A stretch of 64,000 nucleotides of DNA, taken from assembly GCF_001647085.1 (NCBI RefSeq), contig NZ_CP015520.1:1116001-1180000 (forward strand), read 5' to 3'. The notes below the pieces were generated by a model. That model did no database searches. It was not told where the DNA came from and worked only from the letters and a program-made list of their open reading frames with translations. Below are positions 48,513-58,507 of this stretch, piece by piece (positions within the stretch are counted from its first letter, which is position 1; each line of letters begins with the position of its first letter). The position numbers and the translations under genes are program-made. The DNA is from Thermococcus piezophilus (GTDB taxonomy: Archaea > Methanobacteriota_B > Thermococci > Thermococcales > Thermococcaceae).

Positions 48513-49067
48513 ATGCCGATAGATGCGTGGGTAAGGGAAGAGGTTGAGATTCCAGAGGGAGTTGAAGTCACCGTCGAGAACAACGTTGTCAAGGTCAAGG
48601 GGCCGAAGGGAGAGCTCGAGAGGGAGCTCAAATACCCTGGCGTTAGGATATTCACCGAGGACGGCAAGGTCGTCGTTTACAAGGAGTTCCCAAGGAAGAA
48701 GGACATCGCCATAGCGAGGACCTTCAAGGCCCACATCTCCAACATGGTGAAGGGTGTCACCGAGGGATTCACCTATAGGCTCAAGGTCGTTTACAGCCAC
48801 TTCCCGATGACCGTCAAGGTTCAGGGTGACGAGGTCATCATCGAAAACTTCCTCGGTGAGAAGAACCCGAGAATGGCCAAGATACTCCCTGGAGTTACCG
48901 TCAAGGTCATGGGTTCAGAGGTCATCGTCGAGGGCATTGACAAGGAAGCTGTTGGCCAGACCGCGGCCAACATCGAGCAGGCCACCAGGATAACCAAGTG
49001 GGATAGGAGAGTCTTCCAGGATGGTATTTACATTGTCGAGAAGGCTGGTAAGCCGATAAGGTTCTGA
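48513..49067 (+). CDS. rpl6: Large ribosomal subunit protein L6
   Basis: This 184-residue uL6 has two similar alpha/beta domains and lies near the factor-binding site. It starts [20 protein letters not shown] and contains [38 protein letters not shown] and the C-terminal [27 protein letters not shown]. The ATG at 48513 follows GAGGTGAGAGAG; a GTG three codons upstream is within that site. Confidence 0.97.
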   Translation: MPIDAWVREEVEIPEGVEVTVENNVVKVKGPKGELERELKYPGVRIFTEDGKVVVYKEFPRKKDIAIARTFKAHISNMVKGVTEGFTYRLKVVYSHFPMTVKVQGDEVIIENFLGEKNPRMAKILPGVTVKVMGSEVIVEGIDKEAVGQTAANIEQATRITKWDRRVFQDGIYIVEKAGKPIRF

Positions 49068-49077
49068 GGTGTGAGAA

Positions 49078-49458
49078 ATGAACGAGAAGGCGAGACTCCT
49101 TAGGATTAGGGCCAAGCTCAAGAGGAAAAAGCCAAGGTTCCTCAGGCAGGAGTGGTGGCGCTATCCCAAGTTCAAGAACAACCCGAAGTGGCGCAGGCCC
49201 AAGGGAATTGACAGCAAGATGAGGCTCAAGAAGAAGGGCAAGGCGCGCTCACCCAGCATCGGTTGGAGCTCTCCCAAGGCTGTCCGTTGGCTCCACCCGA
49301 GCGGATATGAGGAAGTCCTCGTCCACAACGTCAAGGAGCTTGAGGCAATCGACCCGACCAGGCAGGCCGCGAGGATAGCGAGAACCGTCGGTGCTAGGAA
49401 GAGAGAGATGATACTTGCCAAGGCCAAGGAGCTTGGTGTGAAGGTACTCAACCCGTGA
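49078..49458 (+). CDS. rpl32e: Large ribosomal subunit protein L32e
   Basis: This 126-residue archaeal/eukaryotic protein carries the family block [32 protein letters not shown], then [29 protein letters not shown]. It is preceded by GAGGTGTGAGAA and followed by L19e, as in other Thermococcales. Confidence 0.97.
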   Translation: MNEKARLLRIRAKLKRKKPRFLRQEWWRYPKFKNNPKWRRPKGIDSKMRLKKKGKARSPSIGWSSPKAVRWLHPSGYEEVLVHNVKELEAIDPTRQAARIARTVGARKREMILAKAKELGVKVLNP

Positions 49459-49469
49459 GGTGAAAGGTC

Positions 49470-49916
49470 ATGCTTAAGATGCAGAGAAGGATTGCCGCTG
49501 ACATTTTGAAGTGCGGTGAGAATAGGGTCTGGATTGACCCTGAGAGGATTGATGACGTCGCTGCTGCCATCACGAGGGAGGACATAAAGAGGCTCATCAA
49601 CGACGGTATCATAAAGAAGAAGCCCATCAAGGGCCAGAGTAGGGCCAGGGCGAGAGCCTACCAGGAGGCCAGGAAGAAGGGCCGCCACAGAGGCCCGGGA
49701 AGCAGGAAGGGTAAGAAGACCGCCAGGATGGGCAAGAAGGAGCGCTGGATGATGACCATCAGGGCCCTCAGGAAGGAGCTCAGGAAGCTCAAGGCAGAGG
49801 GCAAGATAGACGAGCACACCTACAGGAGGCTCTACATCAGGGCCAAGGGTGGTCAGTTCAAGAACAAGAGGCAGCTCTACTTGTTCATGCAGGAGCACGG
49901 CATACTGAAGGAGTGA
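49470..49916 (+). CDS. rpl19e: Large ribosomal subunit protein L19e
   Basis: This 148-residue protein of the archaeal/eukaryotic set bridges the subunits. It begins [27 protein letters not shown] and continues with [24 protein letters not shown] and a long C-terminal helix. An alternative start at the second Met (49479) cannot be excluded. Confidence 0.96.
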   Translation: MLKMQRRIAADILKCGENRVWIDPERIDDVAAAITREDIKRLINDGIIKKKPIKGQSRARARAYQEARKKGRHRGPGSRKGKKTARMGKKERWMMTIRALRKELRKLKAEGKIDEHTYRRLYIRAKGGQFKNKRQLYLFMQEHGILKE

Positions 49917-49926
49917 GGTGAGAGAA

Positions 49927-50532
49927 ATGGCGCACGGACCGAGGTATAGGGTTCCCTTCAGGAGGAGGAGAGAAGGTAAGACTAACTATCACAAGAGGCT
50001 CGCTCTCCTTAAGTCAGGCAAGCCGAGGCTTGTCGTGAGGAAGAGCCTCAACCACCACATAGCCCAGATAGTGGTTTACGATCCAAAAGGTGACAAGACC
50101 CTCGTTTCGGCTCACACCAGGGAGCTTATGAGGGACCTCGGCTGGAAGGGCCACGGTGGCAACACGTCAAGCGCTTACCTGCTTGGCCTGCTCATCGGTT
50201 ACAAGGCTAAGAAGGCCGGCATTGAAGAGGCCATACTTGACATAGGCCTCCACCCGCCGACCAGGGGCTCGAGCGTCTTCGCCGTCCTCAAGGGAGCCGT
50301 CGATGCCGGCTTGAACATCCCGCACAGCGAGGAGATCTACCCGGAGGAATACAGGATAACCGGCGAGCATATTGCCAACTACGCCAAGGCCCTCAAGGAG
50401 GAGGACGAGGCCCTCTACAGGAAGCAGTTCGGTGGCTATCTCGTTGGGGGCCTCGAGCCCGAAAGGCTCCCAGAGCACTTTGAAGAGGTCAAGGCGAGAA
50501 TAATCAAAAAGTTTGAGGAGGCGAGAGAATGA
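49927..50532 (+). CDS. rpl18: Large ribosomal subunit protein L18
   Basis: This 201-residue uL18 binds 5S rRNA with L5. It starts [40 protein letters not shown] and contains [39 protein letters not shown] and [19 protein letters not shown]. The ATG at 49927 follows GAGGTGAGAGAA. The stop overlaps the S5 ATG by four bases. Confidence 0.97.
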   Translation: MAHGPRYRVPFRRRREGKTNYHKRLALLKSGKPRLVVRKSLNHHIAQIVVYDPKGDKTLVSAHTRELMRDLGWKGHGGNTSSAYLLGLLIGYKAKKAGIEEAILDIGLHPPTRGSSVFAVLKGAVDAGLNIPHSEEIYPEEYRITGEHIANYAKALKEEDEALYRKQFGGYLVGGLEPERLPEHFEEVKARIIKKFEEARE

Positions 50533-51236
50533 GCGACCCGAGGGAGATCGCCCAGAGGGTTTTGGAGGAGTGGCAGCCGAGGACCAAGCTCGGTATGCTC
50601 GTCAAGGAGGGCCAGATAACTGACATTCACGAGATATTCCGCAAGGGCTACCAGATTAAGGAGCCCGAGATAGTTGACGTGCTCCTTCCTGAGGTTAACC
50701 TCAGGGAGAACCAGGAAGTGCTCGACATAGCTCTGACGGTTAGGATGACCGACAGCGGTAGGAGGATTCGCTTCCGCGTTCTTGCCGCTGTGGGCAACAG
50801 GGACGGCTACGTCGGCCTTGGAATCGGCCACGGCAAGGAGGTTGGAATAGCCATCAGGAAGGCCATCAACTACGCCAAGATGAACATCATTGAGACAAAG
50901 CGCGGCTGTGGAAGCTGGGAGTGCAGGTGCAGGAGGCCACACTCAATTCCGTTCGCCGTCGAGGGCAAGGAGGGAAGCGTCCGCGTCAAGCTCATGCCTG
51001 GACCGCGTGGCCTTGGACTGGTCATCGGTGACGTTGGCAAGAAGATACTCAGTCTCGCTGGTGTTCAGGACGTCTGGTCCCAGACCCTCGGTGAGACGAG
51101 GACCACTGTCAACTTCGCCAAGGCAGTCTTCAACGCGCTTTACAACACCAACAGGGTTGCAATCAAGCCGGAGATGGTTGAGAAATACGGCATCGTCGTT
51201 GGAAGGGAGATGGCAGCCAACTTTGAGCTGAAGTGA
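50529..51236 (+). CDS. rps5: Small ribosomal subunit protein S5
   Basis: This 235-residue uS5 acts in decoding fidelity and mRNA unwinding. The archaeal form has an N-terminal extension ([30 protein letters not shown]), the dsRNA-binding-like core ([35 protein letters not shown]) and a Cys-containing [16 protein letters not shown] loop. The start overlaps the L18 stop. Confidence 0.97.
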   Translation: MSDPREIAQRVLEEWQPRTKLGMLVKEGQITDIHEIFRKGYQIKEPEIVDVLLPEVNLRENQEVLDIALTVRMTDSGRRIRFRVLAAVGNRDGYVGLGIGHGKEVGIAIRKAINYAKMNIIETKRGCGSWECRCRRPHSIPFAVEGKEGSVRVKLMPGPRGLGLVIGDVGKKILSLAGVQDVWSQTLGETRTTVNFAKAVFNALYNTNRVAIKPEMVEKYGIVVGREMAANFELK

Positions 51237-51247
51237 GGTGAGAGAGA

Positions 51248-51715
51248 ATGGCAAAGCTTGCACTCATCAGACTTAGGAGCGGAATCAGGGCGAGGGGAGA
51301 AGTGAGAGACACCCTCGCCATGCTCCGCCTCCACAGGATCAACCACCTCGTCCTCATTGAAGACACCCCTAGCTACAAGGGCATGGTTCAGAAGGTCAAG
51401 GACTACATCACCTGGGGCGAGATAGACGCGGAAACCTTGGCCAAGCTCATCAGGAAGAGGGGCAGGCTCATAGGCAACAAGCCGGTTACCGAGGAGTACG
51501 TCAAGGAGAAGCTCGGAATGAGCATAGAGGAGTTCGCCAAAAAGGTCGTCGAGGGCGAGATGAAGCTCACCGACCTCCCGAACATCAAGCCCGTCTTCAG
51601 GCTCCACCCACCAAGGGGCGGTCTCAAGGGAAGCAAGAAGCGCTCATTCAAGGAAGGCGGAGCCCTCGGTTACCGCGGCGAGAAGATTAACGAGCTCATT
51701 GAGAGAATGCTCTGA
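51248..51715 (+). CDS. rpl30: Large ribosomal subunit protein L30
   Basis: This 155-residue uL30 of the archaeal type is longer than bacterial L30. It has [36 protein letters not shown] and a C-terminal extension with [40 protein letters not shown] precedes the ATG. Confidence 0.96.
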   Translation: MAKLALIRLRSGIRARGEVRDTLAMLRLHRINHLVLIEDTPSYKGMVQKVKDYITWGEIDAETLAKLIRKRGRLIGNKPVTEEYVKEKLGMSIEEFAKKVVEGEMKLTDLPNIKPVFRLHPPRGGLKGSKKRSFKEGGALGYRGEKINELIERML

Positions 51716-51726
51716 GGTGGCGAGAG

Positions 51727-52173
51727 ATGATTAGGAGGAGGAAGAAGGTTAGGAAGCTCCGCGGAAGTCACACTCACGGATGGGGCTGCAAGAAGAAGCA
51801 CCGTGGCGGTGGAAGCAAGGGCGGTAAGGGAATGGCTGGAACTGGAAAAAGGAAAAACACCAAGTGGACCTGGACCATCAAGTACGCCCCGGATCACCTC
51901 GGCAAGAGGGGCTTCCACAGGCCGAAGGCTGTTCACTATACCCCACAGACCGTAAACCTGAGCTTCCTCGACGAGAACCTCGACGAGCTCATGCAGATGG
52001 GCATTGCCTACGAGGAAGGTGGAAAGATAATCGTCGATACCACTCAGCTCGGCGTTGATAAGGTTCTCGGCTCAGGAAAGCTCACCAGGGCCATAGTCGT
52101 TAAGGCCTACTACGTCACCCCCAAGGCCGAGGAGAAGATTAAGGCCGCTGGCGGCGAGGTTCTCCTCGCCTGA
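51727..52173 (+). CDS. rpl15: Large ribosomal subunit protein L15
   Basis: This 148-residue uL15 has the basic, glycine-rich N-terminus ([41 protein letters not shown]) and the C-terminal [29 protein letters not shown]. It ends the first ribosomal run; a T-rich stretch after the stop separates it from secY by 35 bases. Confidence 0.97.
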   Translation: MIRRRKKVRKLRGSHTHGWGCKKKHRGGGSKGGKGMAGTGKRKNTKWTWTIKYAPDHLGKRGFHRPKAVHYTPQTVNLSFLDENLDELMQMGIAYEEGGKIIVDTTQLGVDKVLGSGKLTRAIVVKAYYVTPKAEEKIKAAGGEVLLA

Positions 52174-52208
52174 TTTTCCTTTAATTTAACTTCTGGCGGG
52201 TGTTAATC

Positions 52209-53654
52209 ATGGGATTAAGGAACGTAGTGTTCGCGATAGAGAGGTACTTCCCTGAAGTTGAAAGGCCCAGGAGGCACGTCCCACTCAAGGAGAAGTTCAT
52301 GTGGACAGGCATTGTTCTGCTGCTGTACTTTATCCTCGCCGAGATTCCGCTCTATGGAATCCCAGCGCAGATTCAGGACTACTTCGCCACGCTCAGATTC
52401 GTTCTCGCCGGTAGGAGCGGTTCTCTTCTGACCCTTGGTATCGGTCCAATTGTCACTGCTAGTATTATCATGCAGCTTCTCGTCGGTTCCGACATAGTTC
52501 ACCTTGATCTCTCAAATCATGAGGATAGGAGATTTTATCAAGCGGCTCAAAAGCTCTTCGCGGTATTCATGAGCTTCTTTGAGGCCGCCATATACGTCTT
52601 TGCAGGAGCGTTCGGTAAGGTTGATATGGGTCTCGGTGCGTTCCAGACGGTTACGACACCAGATGGAGCCATTTTCATAGGTCTAGGTCTTGCGATACTC
52701 ATCCTTCTCCAGCTAGGATTCGCTTCCGTGATGCTCATCCTTCTCGATGAGCTGGTTAGCAAGTGGGGAATTGGCAGCGGTATCAGTCTCTTCATTGCCG
52801 CGGGAGTTTCCCAGACGGTTATCGTTAAAGCCCTTAACCCAATGACCACCCCAGAGTACATCGATCCGATCACAGGAGGACCAGCGATAATCGGTGCAGT
52901 CCCGGCTTTCATTCAGCACCTTCTTCATGGGGACGTTACTGGGGCCATCTACAGAGGTGCCCTGCCGGACATGATGGATCTCATGGCAACTATAGTAGTG
53001 TTCCTGGTCGTCGTCTACCTCGAGAGCATGCGTGTTGAGATACCCCTCAGTTACGGCCGAGTAACCGTTCGTGGAAGGTACCCGATAAGGTTCATGTATG
53101 TCAGCAACATACCGATAATCCTTACCTTCGCACTCTATGCCAATATACAGCTCTGGGCCAGGCTGCTTAACAACTTTGGCTACACTTGGCTTGGGACATT
53201 CGACAGCAACGGTTATCCAATAAGTGGCTTCGTCACTTATCTCTCGCCCCCAAGGGACATCTATCATGTCATAGCCGACCCCCAGAGGGCACTTGTCTAT
53301 GCCCTGATGACAATAGGCTGGGCAGTAATCTTTGGATTCCTGTGGGTTGAGCTGACTGGCCTCGATGCCAAGAGCATAGCTAGGCAGCTTCAGAGTGCCG
53401 GGCTTCAGATCCCGGGATTCAGAAGAGATCCGAGGATACTCGAGAGGGTGCTCAACAGGTACATACCCTATGTTACCTTCCTGGGTTCATTCACCTTGGC
53501 GCTGGTTGCAGTGCTGGCAGACTTCCTTGGAGCGCTCGGTACTGGAACAGGAATCCTCCTTACCGTCGGTATCCTCTACAGGTTCTACGAGGAGATAGCA
53601 AGGGAGCAGGCAACAGAGATGTTCCCGATGCTCAGGAAGTTCTTTTCCAAGTGA
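52209..53654 (+). CDS. secY: Protein translocase subunit SecY
   Basis: SecY is the membrane channel for secreted and membrane proteins. The 481-residue protein has about ten membrane helices. After a short cytosolic start ([22 protein letters not shown]) come the first helix and plug region ([22 protein letters not shown]). The cytosolic loops that bind the ribosome ([53 protein letters not shown]) are present. The ATG at 52209 is favoured over a GTG at 52200. The ribosomal context suggests co-expression with the translation machinery. Confidence 0.96.
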   Translation: MGLRNVVFAIERYFPEVERPRRHVPLKEKFMWTGIVLLLYFILAEIPLYGIPAQIQDYFATLRFVLAGRSGSLLTLGIGPIVTASIIMQLLVGSDIVHLDLSNHEDRRFYQAAQKLFAVFMSFFEAAIYVFAGAFGKVDMGLGAFQTVTTPDGAIFIGLGLAILILLQLGFASVMLILLDELVSKWGIGSGISLFIAAGVSQTVIVKALNPMTTPEYIDPITGGPAIIGAVPAFIQHLLHGDVTGAIYRGALPDMMDLMATIVVFLVVVYLESMRVEIPLSYGRVTVRGRYPIRFMYVSNIPIILTFALYANIQLWARLLNNFGYTWLGTFDSNGYPISGFVTYLSPPRDIYHVIADPQRALVYALMTIGWAVIFGFLWVELTGLDAKSIARQLQSAGLQIPGFRRDPRILERVLNRYIPYVTFLGSFTLALVAVLADFLGALGTGTGILLTVGILYRFYEEIAREQATEMFPMLRKFFSK

Positions 53655-53668
53655 TCCTTTCTTTTCTT
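53655..53668 (+). terminator. T-rich stretch after secY
   Basis: CCTTTCTTTTCTTC lies right after the secY stop and just upstream of an A/T-rich promoter-like CCTTTTAAACC at 53677-53687, so a transcript boundary is possible here. Confidence 0.35.
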
Positions 53669-53728
53669 CACAAAACCTTTTAAACCAGCTTGGAGTAGAT
53701 TCTTCCAGAGCCTCCTTGGGTGAGCATG

Positions 53729-54319
53729 ATGCCGTTTGTGGTCATGATAACAGGAATCCCAGGTGTTGGAAAGAGCACAATAACCAAGCTTGCCCTTAAA
53801 AAGGCTAGGATGAAGTTCAAACTAGTGAACTTTGGCGACCTGATGTTCGAGGAGGCAGTGAAGGCAGGCCTAGTGAAGCATAGGGACGAGATGAGGAAGC
53901 TCAACCCAAATGTGCAGAAGGATCTACAGATGAAGGCTGCTCGGAGGATAGTTGAGATGGCCAAAACTGAGCCCATACTCATCGACACCCACGCCACTAT
54001 AAGGACTCCAGTGGGCTACCTGCTTGGATTCCCCAAGGAGGTTATAGAGGTCATAAACCCCAACTTCATAGTCATAATTGAAGCCACTCCGAGCGAGATA
54101 CTCGGTAGAAGGCTTAGGGACCTCAAGCGCGACAGAGACGTCGAAACTGAGGAACAGATACAGAGGCACCAGGACTTGAACCGCGCCGCTGCGGTTAGCT
54201 ATGCAATGCACTCCAACGCACTTATAAAGATAATCGAGAACCATGAGGACAAAGGCCTTAAAGAGGCAGTTCATGAACTTGTTGAAGTATTAGATCTGGC
54301 GGTGGGACAATATGATTGA
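53729..54319 (+). CDS. adkA: Adenylate kinase, archaeal type
   Basis: This 196-residue enzyme interconverts AMP, ADP and ATP. It is the trimeric archaeal form, with the P-loop [16 protein letters not shown] (about 7-22), [15 protein letters not shown], an [10 protein letters not shown] segment and the [26 protein letters not shown] helix. Of three possible starts (GTG 53720, ATG 53726, ATG 53729), the last matches the family length and ribosome-site spacing. Some archaeal members also bind rRNA. Confidence 0.94.
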   Translation: MPFVVMITGIPGVGKSTITKLALKKARMKFKLVNFGDLMFEEAVKAGLVKHRDEMRKLNPNVQKDLQMKAARRIVEMAKTEPILIDTHATIRTPVGYLLGFPKEVIEVINPNFIVIIEATPSEILGRRLRDLKRDRDVETEEQIQRHQDLNRAAAVSYAMHSNALIKIIENHEDKGLKEAVHELVEVLDLAVGQYD

Positions 54320-54839
54320 AGGAGTATACTCTTTCCTTGACAGCTTGTTTGGGCCGTTGATAACTTCATACCAGCCAATATTGGTAGTCACGGTATCGGG
54401 AATAATCCTAGGTGCGTTATTTACCCTAATCAACTACGTCCTGGTTGACCAGGAGAAGGTCAAGCTGCTCCAGAAGAAGAGTAAGGAGTTCCAGAAGAAG
54501 TACAAGGAAGCCCAGGCTTCCAAGGACGAGAAGAAGCTCAGGAAGCTCCAGCAGGAGCAGATAGAGCTTATGAAGCTCCAAAGCGAGGTCATGAAGGATA
54601 CAATGTTCAAGGTCACCCTCCTGACCCTACCGATATTCTGGATATTCTTCGGCTGGCTCAGGAGATGGTACGTAGAGGTCGGCATAGCCAAAGCACCCTT
54701 CAACTTCTTCCTCTTTGACTGGTTCCACAAGCTCTACCACTCGGGCCTTCCAGCCAACGAGCTGGGATACATAGGTTGGTACATCATGACTTCCATGATA
54801 ACCGGTTACATCCTTAGGAAGCTCCTCGATATGGGTTAA
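54312..54839 (+). CDS. EMC3/YidC-like membrane insertase (DUF106)
   Basis: This 175-residue archaeal member of the Oxa1 superfamily is likely to insert membrane proteins. A first helix (about 20-44, [23 protein letters not shown]) is followed by a charged coiled coil of about 50 residues ([22 protein letters not shown]...), then a second helix ([15 protein letters not shown]) and a third near the C-terminus. This is the three-helix core with a cytosolic coiled coil known in the family. The start overlaps adkA by eight bases, and the secY-adkA-DUF106 order supports a role with SecY. Confidence 0.88.
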   Translation: MIEGVYSFLDSLFGPLITSYQPILVVTVSGIILGALFTLINYVLVDQEKVKLLQKKSKEFQKKYKEAQASKDEKKLRKLQQEQIELMKLQSEVMKDTMFKVTLLTLPIFWIFFGWLRRWYVEVGIAKAPFNFFLFDWFHKLYHSGLPANELGYIGWYIMTSMITGYILRKLLDMG

Positions 54840-54881
54840 ATTTAAAAACGCTTGACAAAAAGGCATTGCGAGGTGAGAGAA

Positions 54882-55148
54882 ATGAAGCCCATGTACAGGT
54901 CAAGGTCATGGAGAAGGAAGTACGTCAGGACTCCGGGAGGGAGAACGGTCATACACTTTGAAAGGAAGAAGCCAAAGATAGCCCACTGCGCTATGTGTGG
55001 CAGACCTCTCAACGGCGTTCCACGCGGCAGGCCGAGCGAGCTCAGGAAGCTCCCAAAGACCAAGAAGAGGCCAGAGAGGCCGTATCCGAACCTCTGCCCG
55101 AGCTGCATGAGGAAGGTCATAAAGGCTCAGGTCAGGGCTGCTCTCTGA
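54882..55148 (+). CDS. rpl34e: Large ribosomal subunit protein L34e
   Basis: This 88-residue archaeal/eukaryotic protein starts [20 protein letters not shown], with a zinc-binding pair HCAMCGRP and [20 protein letters not shown] precedes the ATG at 54882; a TATA-like AAATTTAAAAAC at about 54838-54849 suggests an internal promoter. It is followed two bases later by the cmk reading region. Confidence 0.95.
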   Translation: MKPMYRSRSWRRKYVRTPGGRTVIHFERKKPKIAHCAMCGRPLNGVPRGRPSELRKLPKTKKRPERPYPNLCPSCMRKVIKAQVRAAL

Positions 55149-55158
55149 AGTGATGCAC

Positions 55159-55728
55159 ATGCCCCGCGACTGCCTCGTCATAACCGTCAGCGGCCTGGCC
55201 GGTTCAGGCACCACGACCCTTTGCAGGAACCTCGCCAGACACTATGGCTTTAAGCACATCTACGCTGGCCTAATTTTCAGACAGATGGCCAGAGAGATGG
55301 GCATGACACTGCAGGAGTTCCAGGAATATGCGGAGCTCCACCCAGAGATAGACCGGGAAGTTGACAGGAGGCAGATTGAAGCAGCTAAGGAGTGCAACGT
55401 CGTCATCGAGGGCAGGCTCGCCGGCTGGATGGTTAAGGATGCGGATCTTAAGATATGGCTTGATGCTCCAGTGAGGGTTAGAGCCGAAAGGGTCGCGAGG
55501 AGAGAGGGCATCAGTGTTGAGGAGGCATTTATGCAGATTGCCGAGAGGGAGAAGCAGAATAGGAAAAGATATTTAAATCTTTATGGCATTGACATCAACG
55601 ACCTTTCAATTTATGATCTGGTTATAAACACTTCGAAATGGTCGCCCGATGGGGTCTTTGCAATCGTGAAGGCCGCCATCGACCACCTGTACCCCGATGG
55701 CGACACGGGGTTTAGGACAAAAAAATGA
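55159..55728 (+). CDS. cmk: Cytidylate kinase
   Basis: This 189-residue enzyme phosphorylates CMP and dCMP. It has the P-loop ITVSGLAGSGTTTLCRNLA, YAGLIFRQMAREMGMTLQEF, VIEGRLAGWM and the lid region (RVARREGISVEEAFMQIAEREKQNRKRYLNLYG). The ATG at 55159 gives the family length; earlier in-frame GTG and ATG codons overlap its ribosome site. The L34e-cmk-L14e linkage is conserved in Thermococcales. Confidence 0.93.
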   Translation: MPRDCLVITVSGLAGSGTTTLCRNLARHYGFKHIYAGLIFRQMAREMGMTLQEFQEYAELHPEIDREVDRRQIEAAKECNVVIEGRLAGWMVKDADLKIWLDAPVRVRAERVARREGISVEEAFMQIAEREKQNRKRYLNLYGIDINDLSIYDLVINTSKWSPDGVFAIVKAAIDHLYPDGDTGFRTKK

Positions 55729-55741
55729 GGAGGTGGAATGA

Positions 55742-55993
55742 ATGCCAGCAATTGATATAGGAAGAATAGCAGTTGTTATTGCCGGAAGGAGAGCCGGGCA
55801 AAAAGTTGTTGTAGTTGATATAATCGACAAGAACTTCGTCCTCGTTACTGGAGCGGGCTTGAACAAGGTTAAGAGAAGGAGGATGAATGTCAAGCACCTC
55901 GAGCCCCTTCCCGAGAGGGTCAACATTGAGAGAGGCGCCGACGACGAGGAAGTTAAGGAGGCTTTAGAAAAGGCTGGAATCAGCTTGGCTTGA
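55742..55993 (+). CDS. rpl14e: Large ribosomal subunit protein L14e
   Basis: This 83-residue archaeal/eukaryotic KOW protein reads [37 protein letters not shown] at the N-terminus, then [27 protein letters not shown] precedes the ATG. In related genomes cbf5 follows directly; here a dehydrogenase gene intervenes. Confidence 0.95.
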   Translation: MPAIDIGRIAVVIAGRRAGQKVVVVDIIDKNFVLVTGAGLNKVKRRRMNVKHLEPLPERVNIERGADDEEVKEALEKAGISLA

Positions 55994-56046
55994 AGCTAAG
56001 CCAAGCTTTTTAACTTCTCTTTTCTACTTCTTGCTTGGGGAGACTT

Positions 56047-56754
56047 ATGAACAATGCACTTGTTACCGGAGCCTCTGGCGGGATTGGAAAGTTAATTGTA
56101 AAAAGATTGATTGAGCAGGATTATTTTGTTATTGGAGTTGGTAGGAATGAAAAATCCCTGAGAGAGCTTAGCTCCCTTAGAAATTTTGACTACATTATCG
56201 CGGATCTAAGCAAAAGAGGGGTGGCAAAGAGGATTAGAAGGGAGTTGGAGCAGAGAGGAGTTAAAAAGCTTGATATTCTCATTAATAACGCCGGCTTTGC
56301 TATAGCTAAACCTCTCCTTGAGCAAAGCGAAGAAGAGCTCGAGAAACTTTTCAAAGTAAATGTAATAGCCCCAATTTTACTTACGAAGGAACTCTCAGAC
56401 ATGATTCCCAGAGGCGGAAAAGTCGTGTTTGTGATAAGTGCTGCTGCTTTTGTTAATACTGTAGATTTGCCATCGTATGGGGCTGCAAAGGCCGCTCTCC
56501 ACTATATGGCTGTTAATCTTGAAAAGGAGCTGAAGAGCAAGAATATCTATGTGATTAAGGTGTATCCAAGACAAGTGGCAACTCCTTTCTGGCATGAGAA
56601 AGTTCCTAAAGGTTCTATCAGCCCAGAAGAAGTTGCAGACGTACTTTTAAAAGCTATTAAGAAAAACAAAAGCGAAGTGTATGTCCCTGCTTACGTCAGG
56701 CTCGTTAAGTATCTCCCAAGATGGCCGGTTTTTGATTACAAGTTTAAATTCTGA
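56047..56754 (+). CDS. Short-chain dehydrogenase/reductase
   Basis: This 235-residue SDR enzyme has the nucleotide-binding TGASGGIGKL at the N-terminus, DILINNAGFA, and the catalytic Ser (VISAAAF) with Tyr-x-x-x-Lys (SYGAAKAAL). The substrate is unknown. The ATG at 56047 follows GGGGAGACTT; a TTG four codons upstream is in frame. The gene is visibly AT-richer than its neighbours, with AAA, ATT and TTA codons where they use AAG, ATC and CTC. It sits between L14e and cbf5, consistent with lateral acquisition. Confidence 0.88.
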   Translation: MNNALVTGASGGIGKLIVKRLIEQDYFVIGVGRNEKSLRELSSLRNFDYIIADLSKRGVAKRIRRELEQRGVKKLDILINNAGFAIAKPLLEQSEEELEKLFKVNVIAPILLTKELSDMIPRGGKVVFVISAAAFVNTVDLPSYGAAKAALHYMAVNLEKELKSKNIYVIKVYPRQVATPFWHEKVPKGSISPEEVADVLLKAIKKNKSEVYVPAYVRLVKYLPRWPVFDYKFKF

Positions 56755-56760
56755 GGGCAG

Positions 56761-56770
56761 ATTTATAAAG
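56761..56770 (+). promoter_or_regulatory. TATA box of cbf5
   Basis: ATTTATAAAG lies 44 bases before the ATG at 56814. It gives cbf5 its own promoter after the inserted dehydrogenase gene. Confidence 0.55.
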
Positions 56771-56813
56771 CAAAATTCTGAGATTCTTACATGGCGATCA
56801 TTGGGTGATGCTC

Positions 56814-57818
56814 ATGGCGAGAGATGAAGTTAGAAGAATCCTTCCTGCAGACATCAAGAGGGACGTGTTAATCAAAGATGAAAAAGCTGAGACCAATCCA
56901 AAGTGGGGTTTTCCTCCAGAGAAGAGACCGATGGAAATGCACATGCAGTTCGGCATAATCAATCTCGACAAGCCTCCAGGCCCAACGAGCCACGAGGTTG
57001 TTGCATGGGTTAAAAAGCTCTTCAGCCTGAAGAAAGCCGGTCACGGTGGAACCCTCGACCCCAAGGTTAGCGGTGTTTTACCAGTTGCCCTCGAGAGAGC
57101 AACAAGGGTTGTTCAAGCCCTTTTACCAGCGGGTAAGGAGTACGTTGCTCTGATGCACCTCCATGGCGAGGTTTCGGAGGACAAAATCTACGCCGTTATG
57201 AAGGAGTTTGAGGGGGAGATAATCCAGAGGCCGCCCCTGAGGAGCGCGGTCAAGAGAAGGCTGAGGACGAGGAGGGTTTACTACATTGAGATTTTGGAGA
57301 TTGATGGTAAAGATGTCCTCTTCAGGGTTGGTGTTGAGGCAGGAACCTACATCCGTTCACTGATCCACCACATCGGCCTTGCCCTCGGTGTCGGTGCCCA
57401 CATGGCCGAGCTTCGCCGTACCAGAAGCGGTCCATTCAAGGAAGACGAAACTTTAGTGACCCTCCACGACCTTGTTGATTACTATCATTTCTGGAAGGAA
57501 GATGGAATTGAGGAGTACTTCAGGAAAGCCATCCAGCCAATGGAAAAGGCTGTGGAACATTTACCGAAGGTGTGGATTAGAGACTCTGCGGTTGCTGCTG
57601 TTACTTATGGCGCCGATTTGGCCGTTCCGGGAATCGTTAAGCTCCACGCTGGCATAAAGAGAGGGGACTTGGTCGCCATAATGACCCTCAAGGATGAACT
57701 CGTTGCCCTCGGTAAGGCCTCTATGACGAGCGGTGAGATGCTCAACAAAAGTAAGGGGATAGCCGTCGATGTGGACAAGGTCTTCATGCCGAGGGACTGG
57801 TACCCGAAGATGTGGTAG
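56814..57818 (+). CDS. cbf5: tRNA/rRNA pseudouridine synthase Cbf5
   Basis: Cbf5 (TruB family) is the catalytic subunit of archaeal H/ACA RNPs and also makes pseudouridine 55 in tRNA. The 334-residue protein has GIINLDKPPGPTSHEV, the catalytic motif GHGGTLDPKVSGVLPVAL with Asp, RPPLRSAVKRRLRTRRVYYIEILE and a C-terminal PUA domain (VTYGADLAVPGIVKL, IMTLKDELVALGKA). The ATG at 56814 is chosen over a GTG three codons upstream within GGGTGATG. Confidence 0.96.
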   Translation: MARDEVRRILPADIKRDVLIKDEKAETNPKWGFPPEKRPMEMHMQFGIINLDKPPGPTSHEVVAWVKKLFSLKKAGHGGTLDPKVSGVLPVALERATRVVQALLPAGKEYVALMHLHGEVSEDKIYAVMKEFEGEIIQRPPLRSAVKRRLRTRRVYYIEILEIDGKDVLFRVGVEAGTYIRSLIHHIGLALGVGAHMAELRRTRSGPFKEDETLVTLHDLVDYYHFWKEDGIEEYFRKAIQPMEKAVEHLPKVWIRDSAVAAVTYGADLAVPGIVKLHAGIKRGDLVAIMTLKDELVALGKASMTSGEMLNKSKGIAVDVDKVFMPRDWYPKMW

Positions 57819-57824
57819 CGGGCC

Positions 57825-57866
57825 CTTGCTGACGCAAGCGCCGGCGGAAGGTTGGGTGCTTTTTTC
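57825..57866 (+). terminator. Hairpin and oligo-T after cbf5
   Basis: A short stem CTTGC-TGAC-GCAAG at 57825-57838 and a T-run at 57860-57866 follow the cbf5 stop, and the next 600 bases contain no gene. Confidence 0.45.
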
Positions 57867-58166
57867 ATTTTCAGTTTTTAGTGGGTTTGTTCTCAACTTT
57901 GCTTTTTGGTGAATGTTCCACTTTTAAAACGGCGTCCGAAGGACGCCAATACTTTCTTAGTTTTCCTCTTTGTTATTTGCCTTTCGAGATTTGTCTCTTG
58001 GATTTGGAATTCTACTTAAATGGAAACATTTGCTTGAGGTTACTTTTTCTCGCGCTCTCTTGAGCGCTTTTAGAGTTGAACCCCCTGTTTGGAAGTTATG
58101 TGGGGTAAATTCTCGTTTAAAGATCTCTTGGGGATAGTGCAAACACTCTCCAAATTGCACCTTAAA
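57867..58166. other. Gene-free AT-rich region downstream of cbf5
   Basis: No gene is supported. A minus-strand frame open from 58346 to 57957 lies mostly in the dispersed repeat and has low-complexity composition. A short inverted repeat GCGCTCTCTTGAGCGC-type occurs near 58050-58067. Confidence 0.45.
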
Positions 58167-58310
58167 AAAGGAATCACTATTTTTGGTCAAGCTTTCCCAA
58201 AGCTTGCTCTGTACTCTCAAACCCCCAGTGCGGGGCTTCGCCCCACAACCCCACTTTTTCTCTAAACCTCTGGGGCTAACACCCCCCACACCCCCGGAAA
58301 CTTTGGTTGT
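58167..58310 (-). repeat. Dispersed hairpin repeat, copy 3 (inverted)
   Basis: Read on the minus strand, the element contains AGTTTCCGGGGGTGTGGG, GTTAGCCCCAGAGGTTTAGA, CGAAGCCCCGCACTG and GTTTGAGAGTAC (58222 down to 58211), then a hairpin near 58187-58206 and CAAAAATAGTGATTCC. These blocks match the elements at 38790-38872 and 39084-39238 in sequence and order. It is the longest copy and may be close to the full unit of about 140 bases. Confidence 0.65.
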
Positions 58311-58507
58311 ACAAGTAACATCGTTTGTATTCTTTTGTCCATTCAATTACTCTCCCTTCTTTTGACTTGTTCTCATCGTTTTGTTATCGTTGGAAATTGG
58401 AAATTCTACGAAAAAACGGAACTAATTCAAACTTGTAATTGGAAAAGCTTTTAAGGATTTTAACGTTACATCTAATGACGACTGCAGGAAATGTTGAGGT
58501 GATTTGG

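Noticed and set aside
57957-58346. 129-codon minus-strand frame downstream of cbf5
   Set aside because: Most of it lies in the dispersed repeat, its composition is odd, there is no ribosome site, and the related copies at 38.8-39.2 kb are not open in the same way.
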